DNA of 12,701 bases from DATATB01 sp036268995 (lineage in GTDB: Bacteria; Planctomycetota; Planctomycetia; Pirellulales; PNKZ01), in assembly GCA_036268995.1 (NCBI GenBank), contig DATATB010000086.1, positions 1 through 12,701 on the forward strand, read 5' to 3'. A program made the position numbers and the translations under genes. Positions 1-6,737 of this stretch are shown here, one piece after another (positions within the stretch are counted from its first letter, which is position 1; every line of letters starts with the position of its first letter). Under the pieces are notes generated by a model. That model had not been told where the DNA came from. It was given only the letters and a program-made list of their open reading frames with translations, and did no database searches.

Positions 1-180
1 TCGCCATCCTTGGCTCTCCTGTTCACGCCTCGCCTGCAAAACGATTGCGTGGATCGGAGAGCCTTTTTCATAAAACGCTCAGAAATTTACCACTCCAATT
101 CCCTCCCAGTTTTGTCGGAAAGTGCAGCTTGTGGGAGAGGGTCGGGGTGAGGGCCAGCAGCACGCTCGACCCGGCGTTTT

Positions 181-260
181 CCGTAGGCCCGGCGAGCCGA
201 GCCGGGTCCTGCCAAGCAGCGCAACTCGCGCTCCCGGTGCCGCTGGAACTCGCGACACCT
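181..260 (+). repeat. 80-base direct repeat, copy 1
   Basis: Copy 1 of an 80-base direct repeat; copy 2 lies exactly 210 bases downstream. By eye the copies differ at three positions (t/c at 207, a/g at 248 and a/g at 255). Each contains a short hairpin, CCCGGC-GAGCCGA-GCCGGG (188-206 here). No coding function is apparent. Confidence 0.9.
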
Positions 261-268
261 GCTGGCAT

Positions 269-303
269 CCACCGTACACATCCCGCTCCGCCGGGATGCA
301 GGC
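269..303 (-). repeat. 35-base dispersed repeat, inverted copy
   Basis: The reverse complement of 269-303 matches 5257-5291 at 33 of 35 positions by eye. The core is a hairpin, CATCCCG-GCGGAG-CGGGATG. Two copies in opposite orientation about 5 kb apart, both intergenic, suggest a REP-like element present elsewhere in the genome. Confidence 0.8.
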
Positions 304-390
304 CGGACCGCTCAACCTCTCCAGCGCCAGCCGAATTGCATTCGGCTCGACGGAGCGAGCCGGCTACGGTGACGCGCGCTACGCTCAGCC

Positions 391-470
391 CCGTAGGCCC
401 GGCGAGCCGAGCCGGGCCCTGCCAAGCAGCGCAACTCGCGCTCCCGGTGCCGCTGGAGCTCGCGGCACCT
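391..470 (+). repeat. 80-base direct repeat, copy 2
   Basis: Copy 2 of the 80-base direct repeat, ending 8 bases before the stop codon of the leftward permease gene. It carries the same CCCGGC/GCCGGG hairpin at 398-416. The 130 bases between the copies contain other palindromes, so this looks like a local cluster of dispersed intergenic repeats, not a single duplicated gene fragment. Confidence 0.9.
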
Positions 471-477
471 ACGGCCC

Positions 478-1623
478 TTAGTGCTGGTTCACCTTGCGCA
501 ATAACCACGCTGCCACGCCGAACAGAATCACATTCCCGAACCACACGGCGTAGGCGGGCACCTGGCCCGATTGGGCCAGGCTCGAGCCGACGAATTGCAG
601 CGGCTGATAGGCCGAGACGATCGGCACGAAGCAGAGCATGAAGCTGGTCATGAAGTCGCCGCGGCGCATGCGCACCGCCACCGGGATGCCGATGGCGACA
701 AAGGCCAGGCAGCAGAAGCTATTGGCCCATTTCTGATGGAACTTGGTGAGCATCCAACTCAGATAGCGTTCTTCGGTATGATAGCGTTGCAAGGCGCTTT
801 GATAGCGGTAGGCCAGGGCCCGATCCTTGAGCAGGTCGGTGAACGACTTGCTGTTCAGGTTCTTGTGCAGGGTTTCGACCCGTTCGCGCTGTTCGGCAAT
901 GAGCTGCGGGGTGATCGGTTTTCCCTGAGTCGTGTCGATCGGCAGGGTCTGTTCGATCGTGTCGTCGAACGACATTTCGAATTGCCCCGGCACGAAAATT
1001 TTCCCGGACCGCATCAGGATCGTGAGCCGGCTCTGCTTGCGGTCGACGCGCAGCTCGCCGTCTTCGGCCACGATCGTCACGACGTGGGTTTCGCCGGGCG
1101 GCTCGTAGGTCAGCGTGGGGCGGATGAGCTTGCGGCCTTCGACGTTTTTCACGGCGATGGCAAAGTGCTTTTTGCTGAACGACCGCTGCGTGCGGAGCAT
1201 GCCGTAGGCGACTTCGTCGGTCGACTGGATGATCACGCGCTGCAATCCCCTCTGTCCCCAGGCGGCCCCCACGTCGTCGAGCCACACGCAAAACAGGCTC
1301 ATGGGAATGCCCAGCGCGAGCAAAGCCGGCCAGGTCACCTGCATGGGCGAAATGCCCATCGACTTGATGGCGATGATCTCGTTGCTGGCCGCCATGCGGC
1401 CATACACGCTGCACACGGCGAACAGCAGCGCCCCTTGCAAGCTGGTTCGCAGCGCATAGGGAAGCAGGAAGGGCAGAGCCTGGACAATCTGGAACATTCC
1501 CAGGCCCTGGTTCTGCAATTGCTTGACGACGTCCGAGAAGATCAACACGGCCGTCATCCCGAACAAGGCGATGAGCGTCACCTTGATCAGTTCGAACAGG
1601 ATGAGGCGATTGATAACGGACAT
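478..1623 (-). CDS. LptF/LptG-family permease (YjgP/YjgQ)
   Basis: Predicted inner-membrane permease subunit of the LptF/LptG family, which with the ATPase LptB extracts lipopolysaccharide (or an equivalent glycolipid) and passes it to the periplasmic bridge. The 381-residue product has the family layout: three N-terminal membrane segments (about 7-31, 48-74, 96-116), a large periplasmic domain (about 120-290), then three C-terminal segments (about 300-317, 325-342, 357-375). The cytoplasmic coupling motif GRMAASNEIIAIKSMGIS follows TM2, and HQKWA..GIPVAVRMRRG precedes and spans TM4, both typical. I place the start at the ATG at 1623 because the upstream in-frame extension (to 1719) is a charged, low-complexity leader. 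It is a solitary copy here and I cannot tell LptF from LptG. It is divergent from the inositol-phosphate synthase gene. Family assignment is sure; substrate is inferred. Confidence 0.9.
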   Translation of the reverse strand: MSVINRLILFELIKVTLIALFGMTAVLIFSDVVKQLQNQGLGMFQIVQALPFLLPYALRTSLQGALLFAVCSVYGRMAASNEIIAIKSMGISPMQVTWPALLALGIPMSLFCVWLDDVGAAWGQRGLQRVIIQSTDEVAYGMLRTQRSFSKKHFAIAVKNVEGRKLIRPTLTYEPPGETHVVTIVAEDGELRVDRKQSRLTILMRSGKIFVPGQFEMSFDDTIEQTLPIDTTQGKPITPQLIAEQRERVETLHKNLNSKSFTDLLKDRALAYRYQSALQRYHTEERYLSWMLTKFHQKWANSFCCLAFVAIGIPVAVRMRRGDFMTSFMLCFVPIVSAYQPLQFVGSSLAQSGQVPAYAVWFGNVILFGVAAWLLRKVNQH

Positions 1624-1938
1624 GCGGTTGGTGGCGGTGGCCTTGCGGTCGTGATGCGGTGGTGTGTGGGGGCTGTTGTTGTTGCGCGTTTCAAAGGGCC
1701 GCGCTGGCGGCCTTGGCAATCCGTCGACGTCGTGACTACTCGAGCCCCACCGCCAACCGCCGCCGGTTGTGCTAGCAGCGCCAGCACAACCCGCCAGGGG
1801 TAATCGCGGGGCCAGAATATACGCGTTCGGTCGTCAAACGCGAAGTGCGATGTGCTTGACACAAGAGGTCGAAGACCTAAAATCTTTGCCCAGACGCGAT
1901 TTCGGTTTTTCGGGCCACACCAGCGAAAGGATTCCACC
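1624..1938. other. Divergent intergenic region (permease / inositol-phosphate synthase)
   Basis: Upstream region shared by two diverging genes. The right side contains a clear promoter for the synthase. For the leftward gene there is only a weak candidate: TATATT on the minus strand at 1816-1821 without a convincing -35 element. I see no gene here; open frames crossing it are extensions of the permease reading frame or shadows. Confidence 0.6.
1856..1883 (+). promoter_or_regulatory. Sigma70-like promoter of the inositol-phosphate synthase gene
   Basis: A perfect -35 hexamer TTGACA (1856-1861) and a near-consensus -10 TAAAAT (1878-1883) are separated by 16 bases. Transcription would start near 1890, giving a leader of about 50 bases. 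The spacer holds a small inverted repeat, AGGTC-GAA-GACCT (1866-1878), whose right arm touches the -10, so a regulator binding there could block the promoter. That last point is inference. Confidence 0.65.
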
Positions 1939-3264
1939 ATGATGGCACCCACGGTAAAACCTCATCCGAAGGTGCGCGCTGGCGAAGGCCCGTTGGGCAT
2001 CATGCTGCCCGGCCTGGGCGCGGTAGCCACGACGTTCATCGCCGGGGTGATGGCCGTACGGCGCAATTTGGCCAAGCCGATCGGCAGCCTGACGCAGTTG
2101 CAAACGATCCGGCTGGGTGCCCGGAGCGAAAACCGTTCTCCGCGCATTCGCGAATTCTTGCCGCTGGCGGATCTTGAAGATCTGCGCTTTGCCGCCTGGG
2201 ACCTGCACGGCGAGAACGCCTTGCAAGTGGCCCGACGCTCGGCCGTGCTCGAAAGCTCAATGCTCGACACGCTGGCGCCCGCCTTGGAGCGGATCACGCC
2301 CTACAAGGCCGTGTTCAGCAATGAATACGTCCGCATGCTCAAGGGCGATCACGTCAAGCAAGGCGCCAACAAGCGCGAGCTGGCCGAAGCCCTGCGGGCC
2401 GATATTCGCGATTTCAAACAGCGCGAAGGCCTGAGCCGCGTCGTGGTGCTGTGGACCGGTTCGACCGAAGTCTTCCGCAAGCCCAGCGAAGTGCATCGCA
2501 GCGTGTCGGCCTTCGAAGCGGCCATGGAAAAGAACGACCCCGAAATCTCGCCCGCCATGCTCTACGCCTGGGCGGCGATCAAAGAAGGCTGCCCGTATGC
2601 CAACGGCGCGCCGAACCTGGCGCTCGAGACTCCGGCGCTCACGCAACTGGCGATCGACGAAGGGGTGCCGATTGCCGGCAAGGATTTTAAGACCGGCCAG
2701 ACGCTGATCAAAACCGTGCTGGCGCCGATGCTCAAGATCCGCATGCTGGGCTTGAACGGCTGGTTCTCGACCAACATCCTCGGCAATCGGGACGGCGAAG
2801 TGCTGCTCGATCCCGACTCGTTCAAGACCAAGGAAGAGTCGAAGCTGGACGTGCTGAAGACGATTTTGCAGCCGGACATGTATCCGGAGCTGTACAAAGA
2901 AATCCACCACATGGTCCGGATCAATTACTATCCGCCGCGTGGCGATGCCAAGGAGGGCTGGGACAACATCGACCTGTTCGGCTGGATGGGCTATCCCATG
3001 CAGCTCAAGGTGAACTTCCTGGCCCGGGACTCGATCCTGGCCGCGCCGCTGGTGCTCGACCTGGTGCTGCTGCTCGATCTGGCCAAGCGGTCGGGCCTTA
3101 GCGGTGCACAAGATTGGCTCAGCTTCTACTTCAAAACCCCGCAGTCATCCCAGCCCGGCGTGCCGGCCGAGGACGACGCGTTCATCCAGCATCGGGCACT
3201 GAAGAACATGATGCGCTGGATCGGGGGCGAAAAGCCCCTGACGCACATGGACTTCGATAGCTGA
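1939..3264 (+). CDS. myo-Inositol-1-phosphate synthase
   Basis: NAD-dependent cytosolic enzyme that converts glucose 6-phosphate to myo-inositol phosphate, the first committed step to inositol lipids and inositol-containing glycans. The 441-residue protein has an N-terminal nucleotide-binding segment (GLGAVATT, residues 25-32), the WTGSTE segment (172-177), and family signatures GKDFKTGQT (247-255), NGWFSTNILGNRDG (273-286) and RDSILAAPLVLDLVLLLDL (363-381). The GKDFKTGQT/STNILGNRDG wording resembles yeast (GDDLKSGQT) and Bacteroides-type synthases more than the actinobacterial type. The start is the first ATG of an ATGATG pair, with AAAGGA at 1926-1931 seven bases before it. It leads the run of envelope-glycan genes, with 78 bases to the next gene, so its product probably feeds that pathway. 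The enzyme call is firm; the end product is unknown. Confidence 0.95.
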   Translation: MMAPTVKPHPKVRAGEGPLGIMLPGLGAVATTFIAGVMAVRRNLAKPIGSLTQLQTIRLGARSENRSPRIREFLPLADLEDLRFAAWDLHGENALQVARRSAVLESSMLDTLAPALERITPYKAVFSNEYVRMLKGDHVKQGANKRELAEALRADIRDFKQREGLSRVVVLWTGSTEVFRKPSEVHRSVSAFEAAMEKNDPEISPAMLYAWAAIKEGCPYANGAPNLALETPALTQLAIDEGVPIAGKDFKTGQTLIKTVLAPMLKIRMLGLNGWFSTNILGNRDGEVLLDPDSFKTKEESKLDVLKTILQPDMYPELYKEIHHMVRINYYPPRGDAKEGWDNIDLFGWMGYPMQLKVNFLARDSILAAPLVLDLVLLLDLAKRSGLSGAQDWLSFYFKTPQSSQPGVPAEDDAFIQHRALKNMMRWIGGEKPLTHMDFDS

Positions 3265-3342
3265 TCTTGCAGCCAACCGCGCCGGGACGCAAAATACCGC
3301 CGTTGCCGGTATGTCTCGGTCCCTGCGCGGAGCTGACCAGCG

Positions 3343-4485
3343 ATTAGCACTCCATCGCTCAAGATTGCCCTGGTTGCCGACCATTTTCTGCCCCGCGTCG
3401 GCGGCCTGGAACTGCACGTGGCCGATCTCGCCCGGCAATTGGCCGCGCGCGGACAGCAGGTCCACGTCATCAGCACCACGCCCGGCCCTGCCGAGATCGA
3501 GGGCCTCTGCGTACGTCGGCTGTGCGGGCCGCTCTTGCCGCTGTTTCAGATTATGTATCGCTCGCCGCCGCTGGCCGAGTTGCGGCAGTTGATGCAGAGC
3601 GAGCGCTACGACGTCGTGCATTGTCATTCGAGCATTGTCTCGCCGTTGTCGTACGGGGCCACCTGGCTGGCTCGCGAGCTGAACATCCCCAGCGTGTTGA
3701 CGTCGCATTCGTTGCTCGGCCCGCACAAACCGCTGTTCAGCCTGATCAACTCGCTGTTGCCGCTCACCGGCTGGTGTACGCGACTGACGGCCGTGAGTGG
3801 TTTGGCCGCCGCCGCACTCCAGCGGCTGTCGGGCCGCAGCGACGTCGGCGTGCTGACCAACGGTATCGAATACCGCCGCTGGCAGGTCGAACCCGTCGGG
3901 CATAGCCGGCCCCGGGTCACCAGCGTCATGCGGTTGAACATCAAAAAGCGTCCGCAGGATCTGGTGGCCATTGTGCCGCGGCTCTGTCGCCAGCTTCCGG
4001 CGGAACTGCGTCCAATCGTGACCATCGTGGGCGACGGCCCGCTGCGCCGCCGGCTCGAGCGCCAGGCCGCTAGGCTGGGCATCGCCGCCGACGTCGAGTT
4101 TCGCGGCTGCCTCTCGCGCGAGGCGATTCGCGGAGTTCTGGCCGAGACCGACGTATTTGTCTTGCCGACCGAATACGAAGCCTTTGGCCTGGCAGCGCTC
4201 GAAGCGCGATGTGCCGGCTTGCCGGTCGTCGCGCGCAGCGGTTGCGGCGTCTCGGACGTGATCGAGCACGGCCGCCACGGCTATCTCGCAAAAAACCGGC
4301 GGCAAATGGCCGATTACATCGCCCAGCTCGTGCGCGATCCGGCCGCGCGGCAGCAGATGCGCGACGCGGCGAATCAAGGGATCGAGCGCTTCGGCTGGGA
4401 CGCGATCATCGGTCACACCATCCAAGAATATCGCGTGGCCATCGCCAGTGTGGCAGCCAGGCAGCCCGAACGGATATCGGCATGA
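3343..4485 (+). CDS. Family GT4 glycosyltransferase (PIG-A-like wording)
   Basis: Retaining GT-B-fold glycosyltransferase that would transfer a sugar from a nucleotide donor to a lipid or glycan at the inner membrane face. The N-terminal fold is seen in KIALVADHFLPRVGGLELHV, with the acceptor-side GG loop, and the donor site in TEYEAFGLAALEA (E-x7-E, about residues 276-288). An uncommon stretch, DVVHCHSS..SPLSYGA followed by LTSHSLLG, reads like the region of PIG-A, the GPI-anchor GlcNAc transferase (HGHS..FTDHSLFG). Start problem: the GT4 homology reaches back to codon 3361, yet no ATG, GTG or TTG lies between the in-frame stop at 3334-3336 and the GTG at 3418, which would cut off the GG loop. 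I give ATT at 3343 (GGAG at 3329-3332) as a best guess; CTG at 3370 is another. The gene overlaps the next by four bases (ATGA). Confidence 0.85.
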   Translation: MSTPSLKIALVADHFLPRVGGLELHVADLARQLAARGQQVHVISTTPGPAEIEGLCVRRLCGPLLPLFQIMYRSPPLAELRQLMQSERYDVVHCHSSIVSPLSYGATWLARELNIPSVLTSHSLLGPHKPLFSLINSLLPLTGWCTRLTAVSGLAAAALQRLSGRSDVGVLTNGIEYRRWQVEPVGHSRPRVTSVMRLNIKKRPQDLVAIVPRLCRQLPAELRPIVTIVGDGPLRRRLERQAARLGIAADVEFRGCLSREAIRGVLAETDVFVLPTEYEAFGLAALEARCAGLPVVARSGCGVSDVIEHGRHGYLAKNRRQMADYIAQLVRDPAARQQMRDAANQGIERFGWDAIIGHTIQEYRVAIASVAARQPERISA

Positions 4486-5177
4486 AAGTCTGCATCACGG
4501 TCGACGTCGAGCATGATTGCCCGCCGTTTATGACGACGTATCGGGGCATCGAAGAAGGCATGCCGCGGCTGCTCGATTTGCTGGCCGAGGAGCGCGTGCC
4601 GTCAACATTGTTCATCACGGGCGACGTGGCCCGGCGTTATCCCGAGCGCGTCGAGCAATGGGCACGCGCGGGACACGAAATCGGCTGCCACGGCGATACG
4701 CATCGGCCGTTCGACACGCTCGACGAACAGACGGCTCGCGACGAGATGGCTGCTAGCACCGCCACGCTGCGGCAGTTTGCCCCCTGCCGGTCGTTTCGGG
4801 CCCCGAACCTACGGTTTCCGGAATCGTTTGTGGCCATCCTGGAGCACGAGGGCTACACGCTGGATTCTTCGCAAGCCAAATACAAGCGGTCGTATTGGCG
4901 GGACACCCCGGCCGATAGCCCGCTGAAGCGCGTGCCGGCCTCGATGACGGCCTGCGTGTTGCGTTTTCCCAAGCCGCTGCGCTGGGCCATCCTGGGCCGG
5001 CTGGCCAGTCCGGTGGTGCTCTTTGTGCATCCCTGGGAGTTTGTCGATTTTCGCCGCTCGACGCTGCGTTGGGATTGCCGCTTTCGCACCGGGAACCAGG
5101 CGCTCGACTGCTTGCGCGAGACGATCCGCTATTTCGCCTCGCGCGGGGGAGAATTGGTGCGGATGGATGCGCTATGA
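4482..5177 (+). CDS. NodB-type polysaccharide deacetylase (CE4-like)
   Basis: Metal-dependent hydrolase of the polysaccharide deacetylase family, expected to remove an N- or O-acetyl group from a sugar; 231 residues, a single domain without signal peptide or membrane segment, so probably cytosolic. Motifs appear in the family's order: TVDVEHD (6-12; catalytic Asp in the DVE variant of TFDDG), GCHGDTH (68-74, metal ligands H70 and H74), FRAP (105-108), and the late LFVHPWEF (180-187, catalytic His). The DVE and HPWEF wording is that of deacetylases found in exopolysaccharide clusters. The start ATG overlaps the stop of the GT4 gene, indicating translational coupling. A GT that adds an N-acetyl sugar followed by a deacetylase is a logical pair. 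The exact substrate cannot be read from the sequence. Confidence 0.9.
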   Translation: MKVCITVDVEHDCPPFMTTYRGIEEGMPRLLDLLAEERVPSTLFITGDVARRYPERVEQWARAGHEIGCHGDTHRPFDTLDEQTARDEMAASTATLRQFAPCRSFRAPNLRFPESFVAILEHEGYTLDSSQAKYKRSYWRDTPADSPLKRVPASMTACVLRFPKPLRWAILGRLASPVVLFVHPWEFVDFRRSTLRWDCRFRTGNQALDCLRETIRYFASRGGELVRMDAL

Positions 5178-5256
5178 GGCTCGGACGCCAGCAGCCGTCT
5201 CTCTCCGTCGAGACGAAATGGCAACTCGGCTTGACGCTGGGAACGCCGAAAGTTGC

Positions 5257-5291
5257 GCCTGCATCCCGGCGGAGCGGGATGACTACGGTGG
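5257..5291 (+). repeat. 35-base dispersed repeat, direct copy
   Basis: Matches the reverse complement of 269-303 at 33 of 35 positions. The core hairpin is CATCCCG (5262-5268), loop GCGGAG, CGGGATG (5275-5281). It begins 79 bases after the deacetylase stop and could act as a transcription terminator or mRNA-end stabiliser, though no T-run follows. Confidence 0.8.
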
Positions 5292-5333
5292 GCTTCTCGG
5301 CGACAATCTCACCGTTCTCTGGTCGTAAAGATC

Positions 5334-5369
5334 GGCATTGACACGTCTTGCTGCGACCGACACAATGCC
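5334..5369 (+). promoter_or_regulatory. Possible promoter framed by an inverted repeat
   Basis: TTGACA (5338-5343), 17 bases, then CACAAT (5361-5366; four of six consensus matches). The elements are embedded in a 7-base inverted repeat, GGCATTG (5334-5340) and CAATGCC (5363-5369), one arm over each promoter element. It would drive the aminotransferase/nucleotidyltransferase pair. The weak -10 and long leader keep confidence low. Confidence 0.3.
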
Positions 5370-5408
5370 CTAATCCATCGGCGGCCCCCCCGAGAAGCGG
5401 GCGATGAC

Positions 5409-5429
5409 CGCGCTATCCGGGATAGCGCG
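5409..5429. repeat. 21-base palindrome / hairpin
   Basis: CGCGCTATC (5409-5417), loop CGG, GATAGCGCG (5421-5429): a 9-bp perfect stem. No T-run follows, so it is a poor intrinsic terminator. It could be a regulator site or a leader hairpin for the downstream pair. Function unknown. Confidence 0.6.
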
Positions 5430-5602
5430 CCGGTGCCGCTGATTCGGGCGTGTTGGCGGAAATGTGCCGGGAATCGATGTCCTGCGAAGTCGGGTCGAAC
5501 AGGTAAAAATCGCAGGTTGTCTGGGTTTGGCAGCGCAAGGATTCAGGCCCGTCCAGAGAGCCTCATAAGCGGGTGATTGAGCACCCGGCGGCGATTCAAG
5601 GA

Positions 5603-6727
5603 ATGAAGCAAGGTGCCTTTAAGCTGTTCACGCCCGGACCCGCACCGCTTGCGCCCCGGCTAGCGGCGGTTGCGCAGCGTCCGCTGCCGTATAACCGCAC
5701 GCCCGAATTCTCGGCGATCACGCTCGAGATACTCGAAGGCCTCAAGTATCTGTTCGACACCCAAGGCGAAGTGGTGATCCTCACCTCGTCGGGCACCGGC
5801 GGCATGGAAGCGGCGGTCGCCAGCCTGGTGGCGCCGACCGATCGCGCGCTGGTAATCAACGCGGGAGTCTTCGGCCACCGCTGGGGCGAGCTCTGCGCCT
5901 TTCATGGCATTCAAGCCGACTCGTTGTCGGTCGAGCCGGGAACGCCGCTGGACCTGGGGCGACTCGAAGAGCGCCTGCGAAGCGGCGCGTACCAAGTGCT
6001 GCTGGCGACGGCCCACGAAACGTCGACCGGCACGCTGTACGACATGGCCGCTTGCGGCGAACTGGCCCAGCGCTACGGCGTGTTATTCGTCGTCGACGCG
6101 ATCAGCAGCATCGGCGCCGACGCGTTCCACATGGATCGCTGGCACGTCGACGCCGCCGTGCTTAGCTCGCAAAAGGCCTTGGGCCTGCCGCCCGGCTTGT
6201 CGTTTTTGGCGCTCAGTCCTCGCAGCGTCGAGCGATTGGGTAAGGTGCGGCCCCGGTCGATGTACTTCGATCTGGCCGAGTATCTGCGGAACCAGGTTCG
6301 CGGGCAGATGCCCTACACGCCGGCCGTGGGTTTGTTTCTGCTGCTCGAAGAGCGGCTGCGCGAAATCCGGCAATTGGGCCGCGAGGCTTGGATCGCGCTG
6401 CACGCCCGGCGGGCCAGCCATTTTCGCAGTCGGCTCGGCGATTTGCCTTTCGAGCTGTTCTCGCAGTGTCCCTCCCAAGCCTTGACGGCCCTGCGTTGCC
6501 GCGACGGGCTGCAGGCGGAAACCATCGTGGCCGAGCTGGCCGAGCAGCACGGCCTGGTGGTAGCGCCCAACGGCGGCGCACTGAAATCTTCGGTCTTTCG
6601 TGTCGCGCATTTGGGCGAGCAAAGCCTCGCCGACCTGGATTTGTTGATCGACGCCTTGGCGCACGTCGTGCAGACCATCGGCAGTGTGGCCGCGTGCAGT
6701 GTCGCCCCGTGCAGTGTGAACCCGTAG
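5603..6727 (+). CDS. Class V PLP aminotransferase (COG0075; AEP- or serine/alanine-type)
   Basis: PLP-dependent fold-type I aminotransferase of the serine-pyruvate / alanine-glyoxylate / 2-aminoethylphosphonate-pyruvate group. In 374 residues: FTPGP (9-13), phosphate-binding SGTGGME (63-69), HETSTG (138-143), D165 in VVDAISS, Schiff-base Lys K191 in SSQKALGLPPGL, and substrate-carboxylate Arg R333 in FRVAHLG. The YNRTPEF..LKYLF..TSSGTGGMEAAVA wording is closest, from memory, to the archaeal/Thermotoga SPT-AGT branch, so the substrate is open. The ATG at 5603 leaves the usual short lead before TPGP; a GTG at 5573 adds ten residues. Only 10 bases separate it from the nucleotidyltransferase gene. 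Such aminotransferases occur beside, or fused to, PntC cytidylyltransferases in phosphonate pathways, making an aminophosphonate product possible, but no PepM or Ppd gene is present here. The C-terminus ends in a 15-base tandem repeat. Confidence 0.9.
   Translation: MKQGAFKLFTPGPAPLAPRLAAVAQRPLPYNRTPEFSAITLEILEGLKYLFDTQGEVVILTSSGTGGMEAAVASLVAPTDRALVINAGVFGHRWGELCAFHGIQADSLSVEPGTPLDLGRLEERLRSGAYQVLLATAHETSTGTLYDMAACGELAQRYGVLFVVDAISSIGADAFHMDRWHVDAAVLSSQKALGLPPGLSFLALSPRSVERLGKVRPRSMYFDLAEYLRNQVRGQMPYTPAVGLFLLLEERLREIRQLGREAWIALHARRASHFRSRLGDLPFELFSQCPSQALTALRCRDGLQAETIVAELAEQHGLVVAPNGGALKSSVFRVAHLGEQSLADLDLLIDALAHVVQTIGSVAACSVAPCSVNP
6683..6727 (+). repeat. Three 15-base tandem repeats at the end of the aminotransferase gene
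   Basis: Units at 6683-6697, 6698-6712 and 6713-6727 share the pattern AGTGT(N)2CC(N)CGTGC, the third diverging and containing the stop codon TAG. They encode the tail SVAAC/SVAPC/SVNP beyond the conserved fold, so the copy number could change without harming the enzyme. Confidence 0.8.
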
Positions 6728-6737
6728 AGAGAACGTG

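Larger units (their letters stand above)
1..477. other. Intergenic region rich in repeats, no credible gene
   Basis: No reading frame here looks like a protein; the open frames encode Arg/Pro/Ala/Ser-rich low-complexity sequence that follows the repeats. The region holds two 80-base direct repeats, a 35-base element that recurs inverted at 5257-5291, and hairpins at 329-347 (7-bp stem AGCCGAA/TTCGGCT) and 344-361 (6-bp stem GGCTCG/CGAGCC). Around 129-153 a purine-rich stretch of the GGGAGAGGG(N)CGGGGTGAGGG kind resembles, in reverse complement, the CTCACCC..CCCTCTCCC sequence near 7564-7581. It lies downstream of the leftward permease gene, so one of these hairpins may end that transcript, but none has a following T-run that I can see. 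Confidence 0.6.
5178..5602. other. Intergenic region before the aminotransferase gene
   Basis: No credible gene. It contains the second copy of the 35-base dispersed repeat, a possible promoter framed by an inverted repeat, and a 21-base near-perfect palindrome, all listed separately. The spacer breaks the rightward run into two likely transcription units. If the promoter is real, the mRNA leader would be some 200 bases long and include the palindrome. Confidence 0.6.

Noticed and set aside
181..470. CRISPR array
   Set aside because: Only two units of 80 bases with a 130-base gap, no short regular repeat-spacer pattern and no cas genes.
45..641. 198-codon rightward open frame over the repeat region and permease tail
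   Set aside because: Arg/Pro/Ala/Ser-rich without a recognisable fold, built on the direct repeats and then antisense to the permease gene; a high-GC artefact.
571..1803. 410-codon rightward open frame opposite the permease gene
   Set aside because: Composition is His/Asp/Gly/Arg-rich with no domain, fully antisense to the LptF/G coding sequence, which has clear family motifs.
3145..4425. 426-codon leftward open frame opposite the GT4 gene
   Set aside because: Shadow of the GT4 reading frame; no motif and repetitive charged composition typical of antisense frames in GC-rich genes.
4209..4481. N-terminal extension of the deacetylase frame
   Set aside because: Extension is an Arg-rich shadow of the GT4 gene; the family's first strand starts at the ATG at 4482.
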